Positions 1 to 11,310 of a stretch of 64,000 bases of DNA are shown piece after piece. The position numbers and the translations under genes are program-made. Position 1 is the first letter of the stretch, and each line of letters starts with the position of its first letter. The DNA lies in assembly GCA_903813345.2 (NCBI GenBank), contig CAIIXF020000006.1, positions 10,732,348 through 10,796,347 of the forward strand, given 5' to 3'. Under the pieces are notes generated by a model. It was not told the DNA's origin and did no database searches. It saw nothing but the letters and a program-made list of their open reading frames with translations. The stretch comes from Owenia fusiformis (Eukaryota > Annelida > Polychaeta > Sabellida > Oweniidae).

Positions 1-507
1 ACTCCTTCAGTACTTGAATATCCAAACGAGTTTTCTTTGCTGAGCTATATAGAGCATCTAAAGCTGTGGTCTACTAGCTATTCGATATATGTACAATATT
101 CTATTAAACGTATGGTTTCCATAAAACATTGCTGAAAAAATGTTACACCTGCCAATGTTATTTTCTGGTACAAATTAAAGTATGGAGGCATGAGTGTATT
201 TCTTTGATTTTTTCAGGAAAGTATCATTACAAAATCTTCTGTCTTCTTTTAGTAAACCTTGTAAGTGGCCAATGGTCAATGTTTCGAGGAGACAATGAAA
301 TTATGCTTTCCTGAAAAAGAAAGGAAATACAAAAATGCCTTCATGCTTTATTTTTTACCAGAAAATAACATGCCTTACTGCCATGGTTTGTTACGTTTGA
401 CGAGCATGCAAATGTTAGTAATGTCATCGCTACACTACTGTGCTTTTATCATTGTCATTAATTACCCTCATTACCCATGTTTTGGTATCAATATTTTAAC
501 CACTTAC

Positions 508-724
508 AGAACAAAGTCACTTCAAATCCTTTTGCAACTCCAAATATATCAGAGCTGAACCATAGATAGAGCGTATTAGTTGTGCTTCTGATACCAATAG
601 GTGCCTGTGTCCCACAATATTCTCCAATGAGACTGGATGTCACAGATGGTCCATCATATATTCTCAGAAAGTCCAAACCTACCTGACAATTTATGTCGAA
701 ACGGCTAAACAACAGCTGTATTTC
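508..724 (-). CDS. CUB-b second-half exon, leftmost unit
   Basis: The exon is 217 nt. It follows an acceptor ending TTTTATAG and stops at donor GTAAGT after one base of a codon. It encodes 72 residues opening EIQLLFSRFDINC, with Cys3 there and Cys4 in GEYCGT. RIYDGPS and the closing GFEV strand are typical of the second half of a CUB domain. Its partner is the exon at 6800-6915, joined in phase 0 across a 6-kb intron swollen by three insertions. Compared with the copy at 33883-34099 I count 10 amino-acid changes and 5 silent ones. This copy keeps the usual YDG triplet, where the other reads HDG. It is the 3'-most exon seen; no stop codon or poly(A) signal follows in the 500 bases to the window edge. 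Confidence 0.85.
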
Positions 725-830
725 CTATAAAAGTATATATAATTGAGACTTTCCTCATGTCTCTAGCGTAGCAAATGGAATGTAGATTTTTTAAAATTCT
801 TCAGATTTGTCATCGAATTTCCGACCTATT

Positions 831-3800
831 ACAGGTTCCAATTTCAGAATATCTCAAGGGAAAAAGTTTATGAGGCGTTTTTTAGAAAAAGCAACAGACA
901 TATTTTTTCTGGATCAGTTTTTCATGCTGATAAAGATATTAAAAGATGACAGCTCAACGAGGTGGTCACGACACTGAATTTTAGCGTTTTTACCCCCCTA
1001 GGAAATTATCTTAGGGGGTACTATAATATTAGTTCATAACTCAAAGGATATATAAACTATTGTTCTGAGTTCTACAGCATACATTGTTAGTACATAGATG
1101 AATACTATCCTTGAGTTATAGGTTGATATCTTTGTTGGTTTCGAAAAAATACAATTTATTAGAAAAAAATATGCAATTTTTGTCATTTTTTCTTGCTTAT
1201 TTTATATTTGTAGCTTCAAGCAAAATATGATAACTTTAACAGCTCAAAGTAGTATTCTAACAACATTCCCAAGCTATGTGTGATATTGTAATACATCTAT
1301 TATAGTGATGAAGTACTATTTTGTAATTTTAATATGACTTTATAGTGCCCTACCCCTGGTAAATAGAAGAAAGTTGGTGTGGTTTTCTTCTGGTTTTAAC
1401 ATTTTATTGACTTCTTAGTTGAAGATACAATCAATTCTGTCAGTTTACCATGAGTAGCTTTACAATGGTTAACTATTCCCATGAATAGAGGGTTGGGACC
1501 CCAAAAATACCAGAACTGTTAAGTGGCATTCTTGGGCATCCCTCTTCAGAGCATTTTCCTTATACTCCGATGAAATCTGCAGGGGATACTATAAGAAACC
1601 TATATATCTAAGATACTAATGAAGATACTGAATTCAAATTTTCAGGATTTGGTCCTGGTATGATAGGTAATCTGTATGACAAAAAGAAAAAACTCTGTTG
1701 CCATAGTAACAAGAATACCACACTATTTGTTTCCTAAGAAATGTGTTTTAAGAGGTTTTGTCATTCTCTTCATATTTTTAATTCTAAATATGTCTACAAT
1801 GTAGGATGATTAGAATTATGGTAAAGTAATCTTTTCTATTGTTTTATTGTTCTCTAAAACAGAAGTTGCTATGGCGACACATAGATCATAGAAAAAATGC
1901 TGGGATGATCGCTCTATTTGTCAGGAAATTAAAATGGAAACTGAAAAATGAGTTTCTTCCCACCGAATAGCAATTAATTTGGTAGACCATGGCTGACACG
2001 CACAAGAGAAAACGTTTATCAGTTCTATGTCATTTTGTTTTTTTGTTTTTTTATTTATCGTGGTCTGGGACTTATAACACCTAATACCGAGTCTTCTCCA
2101 ACTGCAAAGGAAGGCAAGATTTTTGATAATGAACATTCATTTATCTCAACAAATATGGCCAAAGATTTGGACAATGATGAGGAAACTCTGAGGGAAAATT
2201 AGACGAAATATTAATGTGAGTGGTCCAAAAATAACACTAACATGTTTTGGAAAAGTTATGCTCTCGGATGACTCAGTGCTCATTTAAGGATAGTCTGAAT
2301 CAGGTTAATCACGTTTTTAACCTAATTGCACCCCTTCCCCAAACCCCCAAATTTTGACTAAATTGTCGAAAAGTAGCAAAAACATTCATTAAAGATCAAT
2401 ATGGCTATTTCGCTTCTATGTCATAAAGATATGATACGATCTCAGGTCAATCAATAAATTTCACAAGTGACACTCTATCTTATGAAGAAAATACTATCGT
2501 ATTTGAAGACATGTCAAAAATTTGGTTACCCTTTGCATTCGTTTGACTTCACTTCTTAAAAAAGAGCTTCGTCTTCACTCTTTCAAACTAAAATAAACCT
2601 GTGAACTCACCGCCCCAATCAGTGTTCGTCGGCCAAATTTGACATGCGCATATTTAATTTGATAATAAAGTCAATTGGACTCGTAGATATTTCACTAGCA
2701 ATCAACCCATCAATATATTTTTTTAAAGTTGTTGACCTCATTTTCACCAAAAATGGAATCATTTTAACAATGTTTGATGCATTACTATTCTTTATTTTAA
2801 TGTATCAAATAGCTCTTGAAAAGAAACTGAATTCCCCTAAGATTAGTGTTCCCCATGTTATTTCCCCTTTGAAAAAATTCATGCTGTCCATTGGTTTCAG
2901 TTCATTTTGGTCATCCAAATTCAGTGTCTTTAAAGTCCCTGGAGCAATCCACTTTTCCTCTTAGGAAATATAACATGTCTCAAAGCATATTTTAATTATG
3001 CATCCAACAATATAATTAAAGGTTGCATCTTTGGTAAAAACTAGGTCATCATTTTTACTAAAAAGTATGTTGATTGGGCCATTCCCTTTAATATCACTCA
3101 GGTCTGATTAATCATTATATTTACTCTTCTTGAAGATAATGAATAGATCTAAAAGATATACCAATGTTCATGGTCAGAAAATATTCATAATTCAAGTTAG
3201 AATTGACCTTTTTTATATAAATGGAAAATAGATGGCATCAAGAAGTTATTCCATTTGGATCAACTTAAAACATCATTGGAATGTAACTATATGATCTTAT
3301 TGACATGTGGATTGTGATTTCACATTAAAATTGTGATCCTTGTAAGAGTAAATTAACTTTTAAAGGTTTTTCAGCATTTTGTCAATGGGGATTTAGCCCG
3401 ACCTTTTTTAGACAACCAGAAAATCATTAGAATTTGAATAATGGTAAATAACAGTGCAAATCAAAGTTGTTTTGATAGAGAATTACTCACAGAATTTAAA
3501 TATGCCATCAGATGGAAGAAAACGTTAGTTTTTAATGGTTAAAAATGCTGATCTCCTAAAATCTCATTAAAAACAAGACCTTAACGAGATTTCAAAGCTA
3601 TATGGAAAAAGGACCATTTTCTGAAGTTGTTTGCGATAACCTACATGCTCCTTTATAACATTATTATTATGTAAATACTATCAAATGCTTTAGTCATGAC
3701 AGTTGAAGTAAACTGACGTCTTGGTATTTAAATGCAGAATCAAATCTATGTAAACAAAATTGAAAGCAATTGAAAGTACAATCTCAAATATAATATCTCC

Positions 3801-4990
3801 CAAAAGATCAACAATATAAATTATTTATTGGTAATGTTGTTTAAAATTCAAAGTGTAAAAAGGGGGAAATGTTCAAATTCTCCCAAATAATAATAAATAA
3901 GTTACACTAAGTTATACAAGTGTGAGGCACCATCAGTGGGAAAGTCATCTTTGGTTAATAAAAAAGATTCTTAGCTACTTTTCTAACATATGGCTGTGAT
4001 GCATCATGGCTTAATGAGGACTCTGCTATATGGTCAGATAATGAGAACTAACAGTTTTACGGAACTTTTGCCATGTTTTGCACATTGTAAATGACCCTTC
4101 TGAATGGGTTGTAAAGGAGGTATATATGGCTCAAATGACTCGTGCCCTAGTACATGGGGCACTGAAGTACATTACTTGTGCATGATGACCACCATAGTCT
4201 AGTTGCTCAAATGAGATCAATTGATGATTATAATGTTTAGACTTTATGTCAATGTCCTCTCTAGTATGTGATCACACTAGATTTCATTATGATACATGTA
4301 CTAAATTGAAAACTTACATATAAAATATCTTAAGTCCTATATTCTAGTAATAAATGAATTAGAATGTCACCTAACATTTGATGATGGTATGAATTTATTG
4401 ATTTGGTGTCTATCAATACATGTTTCTAACTTAATGCTGCAAAACGATAAAATTCACCACATCCACCTTCTTCAATTTTCCAGAGGTAGGGCACTATAAA
4501 GTCATATTAAAATTACAAAATAGTACTTCATAACTAAAATAGATGTATTACAATACCGCACATAGCTTGGAAATGTTTTTAGAATACTACTATGAGCTGT
4601 TTAAGCTGTCATATTTTGCTTGAAGCTACAAATATAAAATTGGCAAGACAAAAATTGCGTATCTTTTTCCTGTTTATTGTATTTTTTCTGAGACCAATAA
4701 GGGTATCAACCTATAACTTTAGGATAGTATTCATATTTGTACTAGCAATGTATGGTGTACAACTCAGAACAATAGCTCATATATCCTTTGAGTTATGAAC
4801 TAGTTTCATAGTACCCCTAAAATATTTTCCTAGGGGGGTAAAAATGCCAAAATTCAGTGTCGTGACCACCCCGTTGAGCTGTCATCTTTTAATATCTTTA
4901 TCAGCATGAAACATTGATCGAGTGAAAATAGGTCTGTTGCTTTTTCTAAAAAATGCCTCAAAAACTTGAATTGTTAGAATTGGAACCTGT
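831..4990. mobile_element. 4.2-kb DNA element with about 0.5-kb inverted ends
   Basis: The ends are inverted copies: ACAGGTTCCAATT at 831 and AATTGGAACCTGT ending at 4990. Similarity continues through arms of roughly 550 and 530 bases (831-1382 and 4457-4990). The arms include a CCCCCCTAGGAAA tract at about 993 and its mirror near 4825. The related intron at 34203-34210 has continuous flanking sequence and no element, so it is a paralogous empty site. Flanking CCTATT and CTATATT may be a decayed target duplication. The arms carry no recognisable transposase; the interior has one decayed coding-like stretch. The class is not assigned. Inserted in the CUB-b intron of the leftmost unit only. Confidence 0.8.
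2619..3105 (-). pseudogene. Decayed coding-like stretch inside the 4.2-kb element, unrecognised
   Basis: Reading the minus strand from about 3105 down to the TGA at 2619-2621 gives some 160 codons in one frame. They are broken only by stops at 2961-2963 and 2805-2807. The composition is protein-like, with mixed charged residues and stretches such as GNGPINILFSKNDDL and NLDDQNELKPMDS. I recognise no family and no catalytic motif. A plus-strand frame of 106 codons overlaps it but looks less like a protein. Its place between the arms suggests a relic of an element-encoded protein, but that is only inference. Confidence 0.25.
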
Positions 4991-5039
4991 CTATATTGTG
5001 ATAGTTGAAAAATCTAAGAGGTATTCTAAATGATGTAAA

Positions 5040-5722
5040 AGATAGGTATGATGAACTAATTTCAACAATGTTTTTCTCTTAAACCAATTATTGAAAACAT
5101 TCTGTAAAAAAACACGGTCCTTTATGTAATGTTTGACTGATTGACAACAAGTTAACTGTTTTTAACGTTTTTTTATTTTTAGTGCAATTGTTTTTTGTTC
5201 TTTTCTACAATTCTCGAGAATGAAATAAAATGTCTTTCCGAACCTTGTTGGAACAAAATAGCATATACGAGCATTTTCATAAACCTCTCAATATTATAGT
5301 TACACAAAGGAAATTTTGGTTGATTTAACAAAAAGTATGCAAAAACTTAAAACAAACCCCCCAAAATATATAAAAATTAAGATAAACCTTTTATTTCATT
5401 AACAAGATACTTTTTTAAAATCAACCAAACGTTCCTTTGTACAATATGAGAGACCTAAACACGTTGTGTTTAAGTCATTTTGTTCCAATGAGGTTCGGAT
5501 AGATGTTTCATTTCATTCTGAACATATGATACCAAGAACGAAAGAAGTGTCTGATGTGTTTTCCAAAACAATTTTGAGAAAAGTATATATATAATTCATA
5601 TTATAATGTTACCATCCAAAATATGACCATTAAATTGACGATGTGTAAAAATTTCAGAATGTTTTGATGACTGGTTTAAGAGAAACGCGTGTTCAAAAAG
5701 TTCACCATATCGATAGCACTCC
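5040..5722. mobile_element. Fold-back element, arms about 340 bases
   Basis: The left half (for example GTTTTTCTCTTAAACCA near 5070) reappears inverted in the right half (TGGTTTAAGAGAAACGC near 5675). A second inverted pair lies closer in, around 5235 and 5490, so nearly the whole insert folds on itself about a centre near 5370. In the related intron the flanks are joined directly (TGATGTAAATTTACATTT at 34241-34258), which dates the insertion after the older duplication. No open frame. Non-autonomous DNA element, family unknown. Confidence 0.7.
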
Positions 5723-5932
5723 TTTACATTTCTAGCCCTTGAAGTAGTTTCCTCTTAACATCTACTATGCAAATAAGAATTCAAACATAAAGAGGCACGT
5801 AATCCAATGGGGGAGTTAAAGTGCTAAACTTTAGGAGGGGAGTGTACATGCAGCGGACAGCAGTTTGTTCTATTCCTATTCACGTGGTGATTCATATTCG
5901 TGGTGATTCATATTTGAAAGCTTGTTAAAGAC

Positions 5933-6235
5933 CAAGGAGGATTGGCTCCCAGAGTGCAACATCGATATTCTGTCCCATATATGGACATGTCGTGCTACAA
6001 AATTTGAATTCCAACAGCCGCCATTTTGTTCACTTCAGCATTTGAATCGTGAATTTTGGTCTTATTTCCTAACGAAAAATTCCAAAACTCACAGGAAATG
6101 ATCGAGATATTGGTTCGAATCTTTTGAACTGTTTATTTTGAATTTATAATCGGTTATAATTTCAGAAAATAACGACATCTCGGCGTTTTCATTGTTGGAA
6201 AATATCGACTTCGATTCTGGGAGCCAATCCTCCTT
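5933..6235. mobile_element. 303-bp MITE with 9-bp target duplication
   Basis: The termini are AAGGAGGATTGGCTCCCAGA and its inverse, TCTGGGAGCCAATCCTCCTT. The direct repeat GTTAAAGAC flanks it at 5924-5932 and 6236-6244. A 9-bp duplication is typical of Mutator-like elements, so this is probably a MULE-derived MITE. The related position near 34425-34432 has no element, although the flank there is also shorter by several bases. It has no coding capacity. Confidence 0.85.
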
Positions 6236-6799
6236 GTTAAAGACTTAACTAACTTCTCCGTGGCATTTTTACTTTTTGTTATTTTCACAATGACCATTGT
6301 GACCCTAGCCATGTCTATGATATATTGAATATCATGGAATTGATAAGATGTCAAAAAGAGTTGATTTATCTTTAAATGTGTAAATAAAATTTAGGTCGGG
6401 AGGTTTAATCCTTGGGACAAATACCAATCATTGTCATGACCAGTATTTCTGGCTTCTAAATATATAGTTGAAAAGGTAGTGCCACGTTGACAAACTTCCA
6501 TTTGAAAAGGTGTATTAAAGGGTCAGGTCACTAAATTCGTTATATAGAAAATAGGAATGTTTCGCATGCTTCCTTTATTTGAACATTTAGTATCAAATTA
6601 TGTCTCCAGTAAAATCATGGTATTGAAAATCTCCTCCAGTGACCTATACTTCATCAGCCAAAAGTAGCAAAGTAAAATTTTAGTATTACTTGGAGAAAAG
6701 AGATCAACAGGGTGTTTAGGGACAAATTACAAGCGTTCTCTTAAAATTAGCTCAATTCTTTGGCGATTGATTCTCAATGTTTCCGCTACACTAACTTAC

Positions 6800-6915
6800 C
6801 TCATTTGTGGACACTGTTATAAGCCATGCACAGTTTTCTAAAGTTGAATAGTCGGTGCCAATGACCAGTGGGTACCGCAATGACCCCCTTGTACCAATTT
6901 GACTACCTCCACAAT
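6800..6915 (-). CDS. CUB-b first-half exon, leftmost unit
   Basis: The exon is 116 nt, between an acceptor ending TTTTCAG and donor GTAAGT. After the two bases that complete the preceding split codon it encodes 38 residues opening CGGSQIGTRGSLRYP and closing WLITVSTNE. Cys1 is in CGG and Cys2 in ENCAW, the usual start of a CUB fold. It ends in phase 0 and joins the exon at 508-724. The related exon at 34960-35075 differs at five residues (such as SQIGTR against SLVGTS), with two silent changes. It is too short for ORF finders, but the family signature and both splice sites are clear. Confidence 0.85.
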
Positions 6916-6959
6916 CTGAAAATAGCTCATATAAAACAGGAGTAGCAGTCTATTGTGTT

Positions 6960-7500
6960 TAAACTGCTTCTTTATTCGGTACATTAAATATTCCGTAAAT
7001 ACCAAATAAAACAAACAATTTACCAAACCTTTACCCAATCTATCGAATATTTTTTCTATTTTATCGAATGTAATAATCTATACAAATTATATTCGCTAAA
7101 GAGTTTCACTTGTTCTTTGTGTTGGCATTCACATTTGATATTTATACATGTATTTGTGTGATGCAGCGAATCAATTTGTTTTCCTTAACGCATGTATAAT
7201 TCAATTAATTATTTGTACATTCGGTGTTTAAATTATTTATATTCGGTAAATACCGAATGCCACATTCGATAAATTTCGTTATTGTTCGATACTTTACGAG
7301 ACTTTCAGTCGCGTGATATATTTGAACGATGTTAATAGCTGCGCGGCCATTTTGCAAATCTCGAGGTCACGTGACAAAATATCGAACAACAACGAAAGTT
7401 ATCGAATATTACTTTATTGCATTCGGTAAATAGCAAATTAGGTTTCGGTAAAATGCATTAACTATGTCATAGAAAAATAAACCATTTGGTAAATATAGGC
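6960..7500. repeat. AT-rich fold-back repeat built on a TTCGGTAAAT motif
   Basis: Variants of ATTCGGTAAATA occur in both orientations on either side of a centre near 7320-7370. There TATTGTTCGATAC faces TATCGAACAACA, and GTCGCGTGAT faces GTCACGTGAC. The related intron at 35100-35880 carries different sequence here. No open frame. Looks like a non-autonomous DNA element; ends not precisely placed. Confidence 0.5.
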
Positions 7501-7866
7501 ATATAGAATTTGGGTTCACACTTGGTCAAGTCCCGTATTCACTAAATAGGCTTCATTACATTTGGGATGTTGAAGCATCATATGAGAGGTCGTCAGTTTG
7601 ATTCCGATAAGGGACTGGTTTCAACAGTTCGACCCAATCATGAAGAAATACTAGTATAGTAACAAAAGGAAAACGCGAAAATGTCTTTATTAACTAGGTT
7701 TGACAAAAAAGCGTAATCGTTTAGGCTAATGGGATCTATTATAAATAAAATAATCCTCTCCGATAAATGACTCCAAAAGGACATGCAGATAAGATGGATA
7801 TGTCTGAGCAGGAAATTTTCGTATATTTATCAGTCAAAATTTGCTGACCTGCAGACCACTTTTATC
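7501..7866. other. Old intron sequence shared with 35880-36000
   Basis: 7510-7625 matches 35880-35995 closely, including TTGGGATGTTGAAGCATCAT. This is original intron that survived the older duplication. From 7626 to the Penelope-like element I see no gene or repeat. Confidence 0.5.
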
Positions 7867-7946
7867 ATTAATTTGTATTACTTTCCTCAAATCACTAACC
7901 AAAATAACTTACTTTTTCGAGCTTTCGGTAGCAGCTACTACCTTTG

Positions 7947-8724
7947 TCAAGATGATATATTGGCGGGAAATGGGCTGACCCTTGACCTTGTATGGGTTTT
8001 ACTCCTGTGTAGTTCCAACAGTCCCGGGGAAACCTTAAATCCAGAGTCCCTGTTAAGTTGTGGCTTGCTTGTATGAATATGAAGTGCTTCCTTTACTTTC
8101 CGTTTAAAGTAATGGGGTTCTCTATCTAGAATTTTGTACTCCCAGTTAATCCTATGCGCTTTGGAAACTATATGTTCAGCGATGGCGGATTTATTGGGAT
8201 TGTTCAGTCTAAAAGCGTCCTTGTGTTCCTTAACTCTTGTATCAATCGCTCTACCGGTTTCACCTATGTAGAGTTCACTACAGTCCTTACATTCAATTTG
8301 GTATATTAATCCTGATCTCTCACCTGTGGGGGTGGGATCTTTGGGTGATACTAACATTTGACGTAAGGTTTGAACAGACTTAAAACTAGTCTCTTAACTC
8401 CTGCTTCTTGAAAGATGCGTTGAAGTTTGGGAGCAATAGTACTAATATAAGGTAACACTACACTAATTTCCCTATCTACACTGTCACTAGGAGGTCTATC
8501 TCTAGGCGTAGCTGGTGATTGGTTTAGAAGCCAAGATGGGTAGCCACAACGAGAGAGAGCTTGAGTGATATGGGCCTGCTCATCCTTAAGCTTAGTAGGG
8601 TTAGACACTATCTCTGTGGCTCGTTTATTTAACGTCCTAACTACCCCTCTTTTTGTTGTCAAGGGATGATGGGAATCAAATCGTAAGTAAAGGTCCGTAT
8701 GTGTTGGCTTACGGTACACACTTA
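7947..8724 (-). pseudogene. Inverted copy: RT tail and GIY-YIG nuclease
   Basis: On the minus strand, 8719-8351 encodes the last part of the reverse transcriptase (opening YRKPTHTDLYLRFD). 8357-7947 encodes the nuclease (opening near GLIYQIECKDCSELYIGETG). The GIY-like LIYQI, the YIG motif and a Cys-x2-Cys pair are as expected for the Penelope GIY-YIG domain. A 2-base insertion near 8388 puts the two parts in different frames. The nuclease frame itself is intact for 136 codons and keeps the CCCCC run that the plus-strand copy has shortened. It has no start of its own and is not a functional gene. Confidence 0.85.
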
Positions 8725-10090
8725 CCTATTGTAGGCCAGTCGGCACATCATGTGATTAATACACAGGACTTCGTATCAGCAGTCAAGGACGTTAAGCTTA
8801 GCCCATCCGAGACTATCATCAGTTATGATGTCACAGCGCTTTTTACAAGCGTGCCTACTTCCAAAGTGATCCCAATTGTAGTAGATAGGCTAAAAACAGA
8901 TAGGACTCTCTCAAGTAGGACTTAGCTCACACCAGAACATATAGGTGATCTTTTGAAGATTACATTAGACACAACATATTTCTCGTTCGATAGCCAATTG
9001 TACAGTCAGTGCCATGTAGCTGCAATGGGATCCCCGGTGTCTCCCATTATCGCCAACATTTACATGGAGGATTTGGAAGTTAGAGTTCTTAGATTAGCAC
9101 CCCATCCCCCTCGCATCTGGAAAAGATACGTGGATGATACGTGGGTTTTGTTAGACAAGGACTATGTAGTTGAATTCACTGATTTCATCAACCAGATTGA
9201 TCCCGATATCAAATTCACCAGTGAAAGTCTTAAGGACGACAAGTTGCATTTTCTAGACACTGTTACAGAGTTAGTGAAATGTAAGGATAGTGTAGACAGA
9301 TTTTTAGATATAAGTGTGTACCGTAAGCCAACACATACGGACCTTTACTTACGATTTGATTCCCATCACCCCTTGACAACAAAAAGAGGGGTAGTTAGAA
9401 CGTTAAATAAACGAGCCACAGAGATAGTGTCTAACCCTAGTAAGCTTAAGGATGAGCAGGCCCATATCACTCAAGCTCTCTCTCGTTGTGGCTACCCATC
9501 TTGGCTTCTAAACCAAGCACCAGCTACACCTAGAGATAGACCTCCTAGTGACAGTGTAGATAGGGAAATTAGTGTAGTGTTACCTTATATTAGTACTATT
9601 GCTCCCAAACTTCAACGCATCTTTCAAGAAGCAGGAGTTAAGACTAGTTTTAAGTCTGTTCAAACCTTACGTCAAATGTTAGTATCACCCAAAGATCCCA
9701 CCCCACAGGTGAGAGATCAGGATTAAGATACCAAATTGAATGTAAGGACTGTAGTGAACTCTACATAGGTGAAACCGGTAGAGCGATTGATACAAGAGTT
9801 AAGGAACACAAGGACGCTTTTAGACTGAACAATCCCAATAAATCCGCCATCGCTGAACATATAGTTTCCAAAGCGCATAGGATTAACTTGGAGTACAAAA
9901 TTCTAGATAGAGAACCCCATTACTTTAAACCAACGGAAAGTAAAGGAAGCACTTCATATTCATACAAGGAAGCCACAACTTAACAGGGACTCTGGATTTA
10001 AGGTTTCCCCGGGACTGTTGGAACTACACAGGAGTAAAACCCATACAAGGTCAAGGGTCAGCCCATTTCCCGCCAATATATCATCTTGAC
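8725..10090 (+). pseudogene. Penelope-like RT plus GIY-YIG ORF, broken
   Basis: From 8725 the frame reads PIVGQSAHHVINT, then SYDVTALFTSVP (RT motif A), AMGSPVSPIIANIYMEDLE (motif B) and RYVDDTWVL (motif C, the YVDD box). An in-frame TAG at 8923-8925 splits motif A from motif B. The frame then stays open to 9726. One C is missing from the run near 9701 compared with the inverted copy, so the nuclease (CKDCSELYIGETG) continues in another frame to the TGA near 10088. A 4-base insertion near 9931 breaks it again. The RT N-terminus is absent, cut where the inverted arm begins. Not functional as it stands. Confidence 0.9.
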
Positions 10091-10125
10091 AAAGGTAGTA
10101 GCTGCTACCGAAAGCTCGAAAAAGT
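10086..10125 (+). ncRNA. Hammerhead-like hairpin relic in the Penelope 3' end
   Basis: Downstream of the stop the sequence reads TTGACAAA, then the hairpin GGTAGTAGCTGCTACC, then GAAAGCTC. The same block sits inverted at 7917-7955. Penelope-like elements are known to carry hammerhead ribozymes with core CUGANGA, stem II, GAAA. Here the stem and GAAA are present, but the core reads UUGACAA, with the catalytic G8 replaced by A. It is either a dead ribozyme or a look-alike. Stems I and III were not resolved by eye. Confidence 0.3.
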
Positions 10126-10244
10126 AAGTTATTTTGGTTAGTGATTTGAGGAAAGTAATACAAATTAATTATCTTTACCTAACCGAAGAATACATTTGGA
10201 CACACATTTATCATGATTGATACGCAGTAAACACGATAGTAATA

Positions 10245-11302
10245 CGAGGGTTGTCCCAGAAGTTATGCACTATATGCTCTAACTTTCTTTAATATTCTTC
10301 AATTCAGCTGAATTTTTGTGTACATTGCAATTGAAGTATTATCTGTTATATCCTGAAGTAGTTTCAACATCATACGTTAATGTTAAGTATTAAAATGGTT
10401 GCTATAGCAACACGGGGTAGGAATGGGCTGGGCAGGTACCAATTTTTCTAATCATGAAAAGCTCTAAAGTGTGATTCTTTTTATATTTCTTTCTTTTAAA
10501 TGACCAAAATATTTGGGAAATTGGGAAATTTATTCAGCATGATGTGCACAAAGCACAAATAATGGCATTTAGTATTGAGATGGCATGTCTTAGTTCAATA
10601 GTCACAAATTCAAATTCAGTCACAGTCAAGAAATTGCAAAATGTCTGCAATTATCAAACCTGATAAGAAGGCCTAGCGTTCGTTGGCCCATGTTCATACT
10701 TCACAGCCACACAAACGTATGTACCATGAAGAAAGTATGTAAGGAGTATACGGCAGATAGAACTACAATTATGAAGTGGCAGAAGAGATTTAAAAATGAT
10801 GACTGGACCCTGGATGACAACTCCAAACGTGGGAGGCCAAACACCTCACCTTGTCACCTGTTTTTCAAGGTGGAAGAAATGGCTAAGAGAGTACCAGGAC
10901 TGGTTGAGAAAGCATCAAAAGTGCATTACATGCAATGGCCAATATTTTATATTATATTATTATACATCCATTAAATCTAGGATGTGCTTCTAGTAATTTA
11001 GTATCTAAAAGTATATTTTTAGCATACTACTTATAGCTACACAAAATTGTATTTGTTGATTAATTATTTCATATTTTCATTTTCTATTCCGTTTGACGTG
11101 ACAAAAACCTGCCCAACCCTACCCCAACCCATCAACTTGATTTTATTGTAATATCAACGTCATAGTTTTATCAATCGGCATGAAGCTTACTTGTAAAATA
11201 ATCAAAATATCTCTAAGGAATATTCATAGAAAAGTTCATAGAAAAATATCAAGTATTAATAAAAATAGAGCATACAGTGCATTACTTCTGGAACAACCCT
11301 CG
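10245..11302 (+). mobile_element. Mariner-family element with 36-bp TIRs and TA duplication
   Basis: The left end begins CGAGGGTTGTCCCAGAAGT and the right end is its inverse. The TIRs match at 33 of 36 positions and are flanked by TA on both sides (10243-10244 and 11303-11304). TA duplication plus the transposase fragment inside make it Tc1/mariner, mariner branch. At 1058 bp it is close to a full mariner in length, but only a short piece of transposase can be read, so it is dead. Confidence 0.9.
10690..10974 (+). pseudogene. Mariner transposase N-terminal fragment
   Basis: The frame contains KKVCKEYTADRTTIMKWQKR, then FKNDDWTLDDNSKRGRP. This is the second helix-turn-helix and the linker of mariner transposases, whose usual form is a W-x-x-RF stretch, DD, then GRP. 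After GRP the frame soon loses similarity and stops. No catalytic aspartate block is visible before the right TIR. It is a relic inside the element at 10245-11302. Confidence 0.75.
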
Positions 11303-11310
11303 TATATGTT

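Larger units (their letters stand above)
7867..10169. mobile_element. Penelope-like retroelement with inverted partial copy at its front
   Basis: The segment consists of a plus-strand Penelope-like element, truncated at its 5' end (8725-10169), preceded by an inverted copy of its own last 860 bases (7867-8724, matching 9311-10169). The proteins show a Penelope-type reverse transcriptase and a C-terminal GIY-YIG nuclease. Inverted partial copies in front of a 5'-truncated unit are a known habit of Penelope-like elements. Both arms end in the same AT-rich sequence (CAAATTAAT and its inverse). It is present only in the leftmost unit, so it inserted after the older duplication. Confidence 0.9.

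Noticed and set aside
129-558. Frames opening MANGQCF-like sequence near CUB-b exons
   Set aside because: They lie on the antisense side of the intron next to the second-half exon, with intact splice sites on the other strand.
1921-2136. 71-codon minus frame
   Set aside because: No similarity recognised, and it lies inside the TIR element outside its better coding-like stretch.
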